DNA of 64,000 nt, from NCBI GenBank assembly GCA_900314925.1, contig OMXC01000006.1, positions 212,211 to 276,210 of the forward strand, in the 5' to 3' direction. The stretch comes from an uncultured Bacteroidales bacterium (GTDB lineage Bacteria; Bacteroidota; Bacteroidia; Bacteroidales; P3). The translations under genes and the position numbers were made by a program. How positions within the stretch are numbered: position 1 is the first letter of the stretch; each line of letters starts with the position of its first letter. Positions 57,579 to 64,000 of the stretch are shown here, piece by piece. A model generated the notes under the pieces. It ran no database searches and was not told the origin of the DNA. It saw only the letters and a program-made list of their open reading frames with translations.

Positions 57579-58468
57579 AACAACAAACCCTATTCACAGG
57601 TACCGGCGTGGCGCTCATCACGCCCTTCCGTCGCGGCCAGGAGACCGTCGACTTCACCAAGCTCGAAGCACTCATCGAGTACATCATAACCTCCGGCGTC
57701 GACTACATCGTAGCCCTCGGCACCACCTCCGAAGCCGCCACCATGACCGACAGCGAGCGCGCCGCCGTCAAGGAGTTCATCGTCGAGACCGTCGCCGGGC
57801 GCGTGCCCATCATGCTCGGCCTCGGCGGCAACAACACCCTCGCCGTCACCGACACCATCAACCGCACCAACTTCGACGGCATCGCAGGCATCCTCTCTGT
57901 CACACCATACTACAACAAGCCCAACCAGCGCGGCCTCCTGGCCCACTACCGCTCCGTGGCCGAAGCCTCGCCGGTGCCAGTGGTCATGTACAACGTGCCG
58001 GGCCGCACAGGCGTCAACATCGCCGCCGAAACCACCCTCGCCATCGCCGCCGAATGCCCCAACGTCATAGGCATCAAGGAAGCCTCCGGCAACATCAGCC
58101 AGGTCATGGAGATACTGCGCAACCGCCCGCATGGCTTCCGCGTCATCAGCGGCGACGACGCCCTCACCTACCCACTCCTCGCCCTCGGCGCCGACGGCGT
58201 CATCTCAGTCATCGCCAACGCCCTCCCCAAAGAGACCTCGGACATGGTGCACCTCGCCCTCAAAGGCGACCTCAAACACGCGCTGTCCATCCACTACCGC
58301 CTCCTGCCCCTGATGCACGCCATCTTCGACGAAGGCAACCCCACAGGCATCAAAGCCCTCCTCGAATCCCAGGGCCGCATCACCAACATACTGCGCCTCC
58401 CTCTCGTCAAAGCCTCCAAGCAACTCACCAACAAACTCGTCACCCTCTACAATGAATTTGGAGCCTGA
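57575..58468 (+). CDS. dapA: 4-hydroxy-tetrahydrodipicolinate synthase
   Basis: A 297-residue DapA from the ATG giving MKQQTLFTGTGVALITPF. Catalytic features: GTTSEAATM, the VTPYYNKPNQRG loop with the catalytic Tyr, and the Schiff-base Lys in NVIGIKEASGNISQ. It condenses pyruvate with aspartate semialdehyde in lysine/diaminopimelate synthesis. Upstream in-frame codons are a shadow of DUF6913. It overlaps the next gene by 17 bases. Confidence 0.95.
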   Translation: MKQQTLFTGTGVALITPFRRGQETVDFTKLEALIEYIITSGVDYIVALGTTSEAATMTDSERAAVKEFIVETVAGRVPIMLGLGGNNTLAVTDTINRTNFDGIAGILSVTPYYNKPNQRGLLAHYRSVAEASPVPVVMYNVPGRTGVNIAAETTLAIAAECPNVIGIKEASGNISQVMEILRNRPHGFRVISGDDALTYPLLALGADGVISVIANALPKETSDMVHLALKGDLKHALSIHYRLLPLMHAIFDEGNPTGIKALLESQGRITNILRLPLVKASKQLTNKLVTLYNEFGA

Positions 58469-59201
58469 ACTTGAACAAGTACGCCGCGAGTACCTGCGCC
58501 GCATGACGCAGGGCGACAACACGCTGCTGCGACAGGTGGAAGACTACATCTCCGCCCGCAACGGCAAAATGCTGCGTCCGCGACTCCTCCTGACGGCGGC
58601 AGCCACACGCGGCGACGAGGCCCTCCGCTCGCGGCGCACTATGCTCCTCGCCGTCTGCGTCGAGATGCTCCACAACGCCTCGCTCCTCCACGACGACATC
58701 ATAGACCGCGCCGACACACGCCGCGGACAGCCCTCCGTCAACGCCCGCTGGGGCAACGCCACAGCCGTCCTCGTCGGCGACTGGATCCTCGCGCAGATCA
58801 TGCGACTCCTCGACGAAGTCGACGACCGCCAGGCCACACGCCTCGTCAACAACACCGTCATCGACATGGTGCAAGCCGAACTCCTGCAGCTAACAGTGGC
58901 CGGTGGACAGAGGATAGCGGATAGCACTCGCGGACAGCAAAGCCAAGCACCACCCACTACCCACTACCCACTACCCACTAAAGAAAACTACCTCCGCATC
59001 ATCGACGGCAAGACCGCACGCCTCTTCGCCACAGCCTGCGCCCTCGGCAACCCCGACTACGAAGACTTCGGCCTGCACTACGGACGCCTCTTCCAGATGC
59101 GCGACGACCTGGCCGACGGCGAAGCTCCCGCCTTCGCACAGGAGCTCATCGAACGGGAAACGCAAGAAATCAACAACCTGAAATACATATTATCAATATG
59201 A
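58452..59201 (+). CDS. Polyprenyl synthetase family protein
   Basis: A 249-residue trans-isoprenyl diphosphate synthase with the first Asp-rich motif in ASLLHDDIIDRADTRRGQP and a second Asp-rich motif in FQMRDDLADGE. It is shorter than the usual 300-320 residues. Between them, APPTTHYPLPTKENY is encoded by a 7-bp array (58949-58983) in frame, next to the conserved Lys/Thr region. It builds a polyprenyl diphosphate from IPP; product length is not readable. It overlaps dapA and the TlpA gene. Confidence 0.88.
   Translation: MNLEPELEQVRREYLRRMTQGDNTLLRQVEDYISARNGKMLRPRLLLTAAATRGDEALRSRRTMLLAVCVEMLHNASLLHDDIIDRADTRRGQPSVNARWGNATAVLVGDWILAQIMRLLDEVDDRQATRLVNNTVIDMVQAELLQLTVAGGQRIADSTRGQQSQAPPTTHYPLPTKENYLRIIDGKTARLFATACALGNPDYEDFGLHYGRLFQMRDDLADGEAPAFAQELIERETQEINNLKYILSI
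58949..58983. repeat. 7-bp-period array inside the prenyl synthetase gene
   Basis: Five heptamers of ACTACCC type with no G on the + strand, in frame; same unit family as in hydF. Confidence 0.9.
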
Positions 59202-59710
59202 AGACAATGAAAAAAATCCTTTTGGCGTTCGCCCTCTTGTCAATTTTCAATTTTCAATTCTCAATTTCCGAGGCCCAGAACGCCAAGATGCCGCAGAACA
59301 TCACCCTCAAGACCGTCGACGGCGCCTCCGTGCAGTCCTCGGCCATCCAGAACGACGGCAAACCCGTCATCATCAGCTTCTGGGCCACATGGTGCAAACC
59401 CTGCAACCGCGAGCTGAACAACATCAAGGAAGTCTACGACGAATGGCAGGAAGAGACCGGCGTCAAGCTCGTGGCCGTCAGCATCGACGACGCCCGCTCG
59501 GCGGCACGCGTCAAACCACACGTCGACGGCAACGACTGGCCCTACGAGGTATACCTCGACCAGAACAGCGACCTCAAGCGCGCCATGAACGTCGTCAACG
59601 TGCCCCACACCTTCATCCTCAACGGCGACGGCGAGATAGTGTGGCAACACGCTGGCTACCAGGACGGTGGCGAAGAAGAGGTAATCGAACAGGTTCGTAA
59701 ACTACTCTAA
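59198..59710 (+). CDS. TlpA-family thioredoxin-like protein
   Basis: A 170-residue exported thioredoxin-fold protein. The signal (MKKILLAFALLSIFNFQFSISEAQ) contains residues encoded by a 7-bp array. The domain has FWATWCKPCNRELNNIKEVYDEW with a WCKPC active site, FLVAVSIDD-like strand and VPHTFILNGDGEIVWQHAGY with the cis-Pro. It probably reduces disulfides or peroxides in the periplasm. It overlaps the prenyl synthetase by 4 bases. Confidence 0.92.
   Translation: MKTMKKILLAFALLSIFNFQFSISEAQNAKMPQNITLKTVDGASVQSSAIQNDGKPVIISFWATWCKPCNRELNNIKEVYDEWQEETGVKLVAVSIDDARSAARVKPHVDGNDWPYEVYLDQNSDLKRAMNVVNVPHTFILNGDGEIVWQHAGYQDGGEEEVIEQVRKLL
59240..59267. repeat. 7-bp-period array forming part of a signal peptide
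   Basis: Four heptamers of TCAATTT type with no G on the + strand. They encode the hydrophobic SIFNFQFSI core of the TlpA signal. Confidence 0.9.
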
Positions 59711-59747
59711 ACCAATAAACAAAGCGAGCCCCTTGTCGGCAGAGCCG

Positions 59748-59854
59748 ACGGCACACCACGGCCCCTCTTCGGCCGTGGAACGTCCACGCGCCGATGTTAC
59801 ACGGTACAAATGCCGTAGGATGGCCGTAGAGACGCCATAGGGACACCATAGGGG
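59748..59854. repeat. 11-bp-period GC-rich array with upstream hairpin
   Basis: Six 11-mers (59789-59854), e.g. TGCCGTAGGAT, GGCCGTAGAGA, CGCCATAGGGA, preceded by hairpin CCACGGCC/GGCCGTGG. It fills the gap between the TlpA gene and tsaD. Confidence 0.8.
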
Positions 59855-59874
59855 CTGCGCACATACAACAGACA

Positions 59875-60879
59875 ATGACCACAATATTGGCAATAGAATC
59901 GAGCTGCGACGACACCTCGGCGGCGGTCTTGCGCGACCGCCGCGTGCTGAGCAACGTCATCGCCAGCCAGAAAGTGCACGAACAGTACGGCGGCGTGGTG
60001 CCCGAGCTGGCCAGCCGCGCCCACCAGCAGAACATAGTGCCCGTGGTGGACACCGCCTTGCGGCAGGCCGGCATAGGCAAGGAAGAGGTGGACGCCGTGG
60101 GCTTCACGCGCGGCCCGGGCCTGCTGGGCTCCCTGCTCGTGGGCGTCAGCTTCGCCAAGAGCTTCGCCACAGCCATCGGCAAACCCCTCGTCGAGGTCAA
60201 CCACCTCCAGGCCCACGTGCTGAGCCACTTCATAGACCGCGGCGAGCCCATGCCGCAGTTCCCCTTCATCTGCCTCCTCGTCAGCGGCGGACACACGCAG
60301 ATACTGCTCCTGCGCGACTACTTCGACATCACGGTGCTCGGCACCACCATCGACGACGCCGCCGGCGAAGCCATCGACAAAGCCGCCAAGATCATGGACC
60401 TCGGCTACCCCGGAGGCCCCATCATAGACCGTCTGGCCAAGGAGGGCAACGCCGACGCCTTCACGTTCGCCACCCCGCACATCGCGGGCTACGACTACTC
60501 CTTCTCGGGCATCAAGACCTCGTTCCTCTACTTCCTCCGAGACCGCCTGAAAGAGGACCCGGACTTCATCGAGAAGCACAAGGCCGACCTCTGCGCCTCC
60601 ATCCAGAAGACCATAGTGGGCTTCCTGCTCAAGAAGGTGGAGCGCGCCGCGCTGGACAACCACGTGCGCCAGCTGGCCATCGCCGGCGGCGTCAGCGCCA
60701 ACTCGCTGCTGCGCAGCGAGCTGCAGCGCATCTGCCAGAAACACCACTGGCAGGCATTCATCCCCCCCTTCAGCTTCTGCACCGACAACGCCGCCATGGT
60801 TGGCATCGCCGCCACGCTGAAATACGAGCGCGGCGAGTATGCCGACATATCGCTACCTCCCTACACACGAGGGAATTGA
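59875..60879 (+). CDS. tsaD: tRNA N6-adenosine threonylcarbamoyltransferase TsaD
   Basis: A 334-residue TsaD: TILAIESSCDDTSAAVL at the N-terminus, VPELASRAHQQNIVPVVDTAL, GFTRGPGLLGSLLVGVSFAKSFA, the metal-binding NHLQAHVLSHF (HxxxH), and VSGGHTQILL, then IAGGVSANSLLRSEL. With TsaB/E it transfers threonylcarbamoyl to A37 of ANN-decoding tRNAs. The stop is written by a 7-bp array. Confidence 0.96.
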   Translation: MTTILAIESSCDDTSAAVLRDRRVLSNVIASQKVHEQYGGVVPELASRAHQQNIVPVVDTALRQAGIGKEEVDAVGFTRGPGLLGSLLVGVSFAKSFATAIGKPLVEVNHLQAHVLSHFIDRGEPMPQFPFICLLVSGGHTQILLLRDYFDITVLGTTIDDAAGEAIDKAAKIMDLGYPGGPIIDRLAKEGNADAFTFATPHIAGYDYSFSGIKTSFLYFLRDRLKEDPDFIEKHKADLCASIQKTIVGFLLKKVERAALDNHVRQLAIAGGVSANSLLRSELQRICQKHHWQAFIPPFSFCTDNAAMVGIAATLKYERGEYADISLPPYTRGN

Positions 60880-60902
60880 GTATTGAAAACTGAGAATTGA
60901 GA
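60875..60902. repeat. 7-bp-period array at tsaD stop
   Basis: Four heptamers of ATTGAGA type with no C except one, giving the tsaD stop TGA. Confidence 0.75.
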
Positions 60903-60998
60903 CTATCGAGGTTCATAACATCTAAAGTCATGCTTGCAACATGCGCAAGCATAATTCTCAATTTTCACCTCTCCACCTTCAATTGCGCGCAAGCGCAA
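60897..60998 (+). repeat. 102-nt duplicated 5' module (copy A)
   Basis: About 89% identical (11 differences, no gaps) to 62087-62188. Each copy covers the bases before the start codon and the whole signal peptide of the following gene. It contains hairpin-forming GCTTGCAACATGCGCAAGC and TTGCGC-GCAA-GCGCAA. Confidence 0.9.
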
Positions 60999-61913
60999 GA
61001 CATACACTTCTCGATGTTCGACCTCGACCCGCTGCTCTTCAACCCCGCCTACAGCGGCTTCTTCGACGCCACGGCGCGCTTCGGGGCCGTCTACCGCAAC
61101 CAGTGGGCCTCGGTGAGCACCCCCTTCCAGACCTTCAGCGCCACCGCCGAGGTGGCCATCGCGCGCAGCGCCATGCACCGCAACGGCTTCAACGCAGGCC
61201 TGTGGGTGAGCAACGACCGCGCCGGCACCCTCGGCTACGGCTCCACGACGGCATCGGCCATCGTCAGCTACTTCCAGGGCATCGGCGACGGCAGCAACAT
61301 CGTCTCCGTGGGGCTCGAAGGCGGCCTGGGCCAGGTGGGCTTCAGCACCGACGGCATCGTGATGACCGACGGCACCGAGAGCTTCAACCGCACCAAGGTC
61401 ATCTACCCCACCCTCGGCGCCGGCGTGGCCCTCTACTCGCAGCTCAGCGACGTGCTCTACACCAAGCTCGGCGCCTCGCTGCGCAACATCAACGAGCCCG
61501 ACATCAGCCACACCGACATCGCCGCCGACGCACGCCTGAGCCGCCACTTCAACATCTACGGCCGCGCCGAATGGCGGTTCCTCAGCGACTGGGGCCTGCT
61601 GCCGGTGGTGGGCTACCAGCGACAGCGCAACTTCAACGAGATGGTCTACGGCTGCGACGTGCGCTGGTATGTCGACGAAGACCCGCGCCGCTACCTGGCC
61701 TTCAGCGCCGGCATCATAGGGCGACACGCCGACGCGGCGGCGATAGACCTCGCCGTGCTCTGGCGCAGCTGGACTTTCGCCTTCTGCTACGACGTCAACC
61801 TCTCACGCCTGGCCACGGCAAGCCACACCATAGGCGCCTTCGAGGTGGGCGTGGTGTACATGATACACAAGGACAACCGTAAACGCAGGGCCATACAATG
61901 CCCTATATTTTGA
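60930..61913 (+). CDS. PorP/SprF family type IX secretion outer-membrane protein
   Basis: A 327-residue protein from ATG: signal MLATCASIILNFHLSTFNCAQAQ, then DIHFSMFDLDPLLFNPAYSGFFDATARFGAVYRNQW, the PorP/SprF hallmark. The rest is a beta-barrel with alternating aromatic strands. PorP/SprF proteins work with the T9SS, often tethering cargo or partnering a PorE-like protein, as found next door. A 7-bp array forms part of the signal and another ends the gene. An upstream TTG in frame was rejected. Confidence 0.88.
   Translation: MLATCASIILNFHLSTFNCAQAQDIHFSMFDLDPLLFNPAYSGFFDATARFGAVYRNQWASVSTPFQTFSATAEVAIARSAMHRNGFNAGLWVSNDRAGTLGYGSTTASAIVSYFQGIGDGSNIVSVGLEGGLGQVGFSTDGIVMTDGTESFNRTKVIYPTLGAGVALYSQLSDVLYTKLGASLRNINEPDISHTDIAADARLSRHFNIYGRAEWRFLSDWGLLPVVGYQRQRNFNEMVYGCDVRWYVDEDPRRYLAFSAGIIGRHADAAAIDLAVLWRSWTFAFCYDVNLSRLATASHTIGAFEVGVVYMIHKDNRKRRAIQCPIF
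60954..60981. repeat. 7-bp-period array in the PorP signal peptide
   Basis: Heptamers ATTCTCA, ATTTTCA, CCTCTCC, ACCTTCA; no G on the + strand. Confidence 0.75.
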
Positions 61914-61949
61914 AAAATGAAAAATGAAAAATTAAAAATGAAAAATGTC
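61908..61949. repeat. 7-bp-period array at the PorP stop
   Basis: Six heptamers of AAATGAA type with no C on the + strand; the stop codon is in the first unit. Confidence 0.85.
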
Positions 61950-61991
61950 GCCGACAATTCGAGTAATTCGCCAACAACCAACCTGCGCAAG

Positions 61992-62040
61992 CCACTGACC
62001 ACTATCCACTGACCACTATCCACTGACCACTATCCACTTT
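61992..62040. repeat. 7-bp-period array, alternating units
   Basis: Seven units alternating CCACTGA and CCACTAT, ending CCACTTT. It is in the gap before copy B. Confidence 0.92.
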
Positions 62041-62086
62041 TCGTAAAATTCGCCGTTTAAAAAAGAAGAAATAAGGCCATAGAAAA

Positions 62087-62188
62087 TTGAGGTTATCGAA
62101 GTTCATAACATCTAAAGTCATGCTTGCAACCTGTGCAAGCATAATTCTCAGTTTTCAACTTTCAATTTTCAATTGCGCGCAAGCGCAA
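62087..62188 (+). repeat. 102-nt duplicated 5' module (copy B)
   Basis: Second copy of the module at 60897; it supplies the start codon (62120) and signal peptide of the PD40/OmpA-like gene. Confidence 0.9.
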
Positions 62189-63682
62189 TACACCGTCAAG
62201 CACCTTGAGAGGCCCTACAACACCACCGGCAGCGAGACCGGCGCCATACGCGTGGGCGACACCATCATGGCCTTCAGCGCCATGCCGCCAGAGAAAAGCG
62301 GCGGCAAGATGTTCAACTTCAACAGCGCGCAGATGAAGGTCTACCAGGCACGCATAGCACGCAGCGGCAAGCTGGCACGCCCCAAGCTCAACCGCTGGGG
62401 CCTCAACACGCGGCGCGACCACACGGGCAACCTGGCCCTCGACCCGCTGACCAACGACCTCTACTTCACACGCTGCCGCGTGGGCGACCCCGACCTGCGC
62501 TGCGAGATATGGTGGGCCAAGAAACTCAGACGCGGATGGAGCAAACCGCAGCGGCTGAGGGGCAAGGTGAACACCGACACACACACCGCCACACATCCCG
62601 CCGTCGCTCGCCTGGCCGACAGCACGGTGATCCTCTACTTCGTCAGCGACCGCCCTGGCGGCATGGGCGGCATGGATATATGGTACTCGCTGGTGCGCAA
62701 CGGCGCGGCAGGCGAGTGCGTCAACCTCGGGCCGCAGGTCAACAGCACAGCCGACGACATCACGCCCTTCTACGACCAGCCCAACGGAGTGCTCTACTTC
62801 AGCAGCAACCGCGCCGGCGGCCGCGGCGGCCACGACATCTACTGCGCCGTGGGCCAGCGCAACACATGGCAGCGCGCCGAAGCAGTATGCCACTGCCTCA
62901 ACAGCGAGCAGAACGACATCTACTTCACCATCAGCCAGCGCGACTCCGCCACCGCCATACCCACGGCGGGCTACCTCAGCAGCAACCGCGCCGACAGCTA
63001 CTTCCTCAACGACTCCATGTGCTGCAACGACATCTACGAGTGGTCGCTGGACAGCACCCTGCTGGCCAAGAGAGATACGGTAGCAGCCGTCGCCATTGAC
63101 ACCACAACTCACAACTCTGAACTCATAACTCATAACTCCTTCATGTTCCCCCTCTTCCTCTACTTCCACAACGACGAGCCCGACCCCGCGAGCCGCAAAG
63201 CCACCACGGAGGCCACCTACACCGACTGCCAGCGGCGCTACGCAAAGCTGCGCGGCGAGTATATAAGCCACCAGGACAACGCCGAAGACTCGGCCATGAT
63301 GCAGCTCTTCTTCGACACCTGCGTGGTGGGCAACTACGAGCGCGTCGAGGCGCTGTTCGACTATGTGGAGGAGCAGCTCGACGAGGGGCACAGCGTGGTG
63401 CTCACCATTGCGGGCTACGCCTCGCCGGTGTTCCTCAACGAATACAACCAGACACTCTCCGAACGCCGCATAGCCTCCTTCGTCAACATGCTGCGCGCCT
63501 GGCGCGGCGGCATGTTCGCCGACGCCATGGACGACGGCCGCCTCATACTCACACAGCAACCCAAGGGCGTCGACCAACTCTCAACCCTCAACTCTCAGCT
63601 CTCAACTTCAAAAGACCCCGTCTACGGCCTCCCCGCCGCCATGGCCCGCCGCATAGAGATCCTCTCCTGCGAGGTGAAGTGA
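62120..63682 (+). CDS. PD40-repeat protein with degenerate OmpA-like domain (PorE-like)
   Basis: A 520-residue protein: signal MLATCASIILSFQLSIFNCAQAQ; WD40-like PD40 propeller segments (LALDPLTNDLYFTR, VILYFVSDRPGGMGGMDIWYSL, GVLYFSSNRAGGRGGHDIYC, AGYLSSNRADS); then a C-terminal region with VLTIAGYASPVFLNEYNQTLSERRIASFVNML, an OmpA-like peptidoglycan-binding pattern. With the PorP gene this resembles PorE-type T9SS anchoring. Two 7-bp arrays are inserted in frame (63104-63138; 63575-63609). Confidence 0.82.
   Translation: MLATCASIILSFQLSIFNCAQAQYTVKHLERPYNTTGSETGAIRVGDTIMAFSAMPPEKSGGKMFNFNSAQMKVYQARIARSGKLARPKLNRWGLNTRRDHTGNLALDPLTNDLYFTRCRVGDPDLRCEIWWAKKLRRGWSKPQRLRGKVNTDTHTATHPAVARLADSTVILYFVSDRPGGMGGMDIWYSLVRNGAAGECVNLGPQVNSTADDITPFYDQPNGVLYFSSNRAGGRGGHDIYCAVGQRNTWQRAEAVCHCLNSEQNDIYFTISQRDSATAIPTAGYLSSNRADSYFLNDSMCCNDIYEWSLDSTLLAKRDTVAAVAIDTTTHNSELITHNSFMFPLFLYFHNDEPDPASRKATTEATYTDCQRRYAKLRGEYISHQDNAEDSAMMQLFFDTCVVGNYERVEALFDYVEEQLDEGHSVVLTIAGYASPVFLNEYNQTLSERRIASFVNMLRAWRGGMFADAMDDGRLILTQQPKGVDQLSTLNSQLSTSKDPVYGLPAAMARRIEILSCEVK
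62144..62171. repeat. 7-bp-period array in the PorE-like signal peptide
   Basis: ATTCTCA, GTTTTCA, ACTTTCA, ATTTTCA. Confidence 0.8.
63104..63138. repeat. 7-bp-period array inside the PorE-like gene (1)
   Basis: Five heptamers ACAACTC/ATAACTC; encodes TTHNSELITHNS in the linker before the OmpA-like part; coding strand nearly G-free. Confidence 0.9.
63575..63609. repeat. 7-bp-period array inside the PorE-like gene (2)
   Basis: Five heptamers CAACTCT/CAACCCT; encodes QLSTLNSQLSTS near the C-terminus. Confidence 0.9.
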
Positions 63683-63703
63683 AGATTTCATTTTTCTAAA
63701 GCA

Positions 63704-63745
63704 AGACCGCATGGCATTTTGAGGGGGCCGTGCGGTCTTTTTTTA
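63704..63745 (+). terminator. Terminator of the PorE-like gene
   Basis: Hairpin AGACCGCA/TGCGGTCT followed by a T-run. Confidence 0.88.
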
Positions 63746-63751
63746 AGTTGG

Positions 63752-63835
63752 GAGGGGGAGTGGAGTGGGAAGTTAAGAGTTATGAGTTAAGAGTGGGGAG
63801 TGAGGGAGAAATTGAAAATTGAAAATTGAGAATTG
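63752..63835. repeat. Long 7-bp-period array with drifting unit
   Basis: About twelve heptamers changing from GGGGGAG-like through TTAAGAG to AAAATTG, with no C on the + strand. Confidence 0.85.
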
Positions 63836-63850
63836 GCGGCAAACGAACAT

Positions 63851-63892
63851 CTCTAACCTCTAACCACTGACCACTAGCCACTGACCACTCAT
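63851..63892. repeat. 7-bp-period array at the 3' end of the edge gene
   Basis: Six heptamers from CTCTAAC to CACTGAC; it overlaps the stop of the minus-strand gene at 63889. Confidence 0.85.
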
Positions 63893-64000
63893 CCCACATT
63901 TCCGGTGCCGATGAAGGCGGAGGGGGAGCCGAGGCCGAGGTTGTCGCGGCCGGCGCCGATGGTGAAGCCGTAGACGTGGACGGTGAGGCCGCTCCAGGTG
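63889..64000 (-). CDS. C-terminus of an unidentified protein (runs off the window)
   Basis: Minus-strand frame reads TWSGLTVHVYGFTIGAGRDN then LGLGSPSAFIGTGNVG and TGA, with GC-rich codon use. Gly-rich and possibly beta-stranded. Family unknown because only 36 residues are visible. Confidence 0.5.
   Translation of the reverse strand, partial: TWSGLTVHVYGFTIGAGRDNLGLGSPSAFIGTGNVG

Noticed and set aside
62162..63577. 471-codon minus-strand ORF opposite the PorE-like gene
   Set aside because: Antisense shadow; the plus-strand frame has PD40 and OmpA-like motifs and a signal peptide.
61908..63892. Short repeats resembling a CRISPR array
   Set aside because: Units are 7 bp without unique spacers, and no cas gene is present.

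Overview
The window looks like chromosome from a GC-rich member of the Bacteroidales (phylum Bacteroidota), probably a strict gut-type anaerobe. The phylum call rests on several things. Promoters repeatedly show the Bacteroidota -7 box TAnnTTTGC, often with TTTG exactly 23 nt upstream. The primary sigma factor is short (286 aa). There are type IX secretion (T9SS) parts and cargo, and many Bacteroidales-only DUF families. Anaerobic life is suggested by HydF, the ferredoxin-dependent KorAB pair and a cobalamin-riboswitch-controlled CoA-transferase. I cannot name a genus. No rRNA, CRISPR array, integrase, transposase or reverse transcriptase was found.

Layout. 1-6768: co-oriented housekeeping run (omega-amidase, mutS2, hydF, cytidylate-kinase-like, folA, cinA, DUF486) with 4-20 nt overlaps. 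7040-9139: unusually short GH2 beta-mannosidase. 9124-19149: mostly minus-strand core genes (rsmG, rpoD, folD, ffh, Lnb-like DUF4105, MscS, SDR, phosphoesterase). 19150-27712: accessory region with structured RNA leaders, lipoproteins, a fibronectin-repeat T9SS cargo protein, a DUF3791/DUF3990 module and DUF1015. 27792-32746: gcvT, two toxin-antitoxin pairs, GT9, DUF4254 and an RNA methyltransferase. 33259-37880: glutathione peroxidase/OhrR, rplY, prs, tRNA-Leu, a ZIP transporter and an AraC regulator. 38258-44966: DUF4353 surface protein, a metal-type TonB receptor operon and the riboswitch/CoA-transferase unit. 45051-47809: AT-rich island with a broken toxin-antitoxin pair, a fourth structured leader, DUF6140, a UDG-like protein and a MORN-like protein. 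47951-53039: two methyltransferases, a membrane protein and korAB. 53197-64000: S8 protease, DUF6427, rnhB, DUF6913, dapA, a prenyl synthetase, TlpA, tsaD, and a PorP/SprF plus PD40-OmpA-like pair.

The most unusual content is not a protein system. (1) About twenty short arrays with a strict 7-bp period lie across the window. One strand of each is nearly G-free. Several sit in frame inside conserved genes or form signal peptides, and every in-gene array is read from the G-free strand. (2) Seven intergenic arrays have an 11-bp period. Three of them are exactly 92-nt elements built as four units, a 4-nt centre and four inverted units. (3) Four long RNA leaders each have their own promoter, nested long-range helices and a terminator hairpin. 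Two are homologous and show compensatory base changes, which is direct evidence for a conserved RNA fold upstream of surface-protein genes.

Functional links. KorAB and the CoA-transferase fit ferredoxin-linked oxoacid metabolism and acyl-CoA recycling, possibly B12-dependent propionate formation. PorP/PorE-like proteins, the S8 protease and the fibronectin protein fit T9SS export. The peroxidase and its OhrR-type regulator form a peroxide-response pair. DUF4491, the His-rich protein and the TonB receptor form a likely metal-uptake operon.
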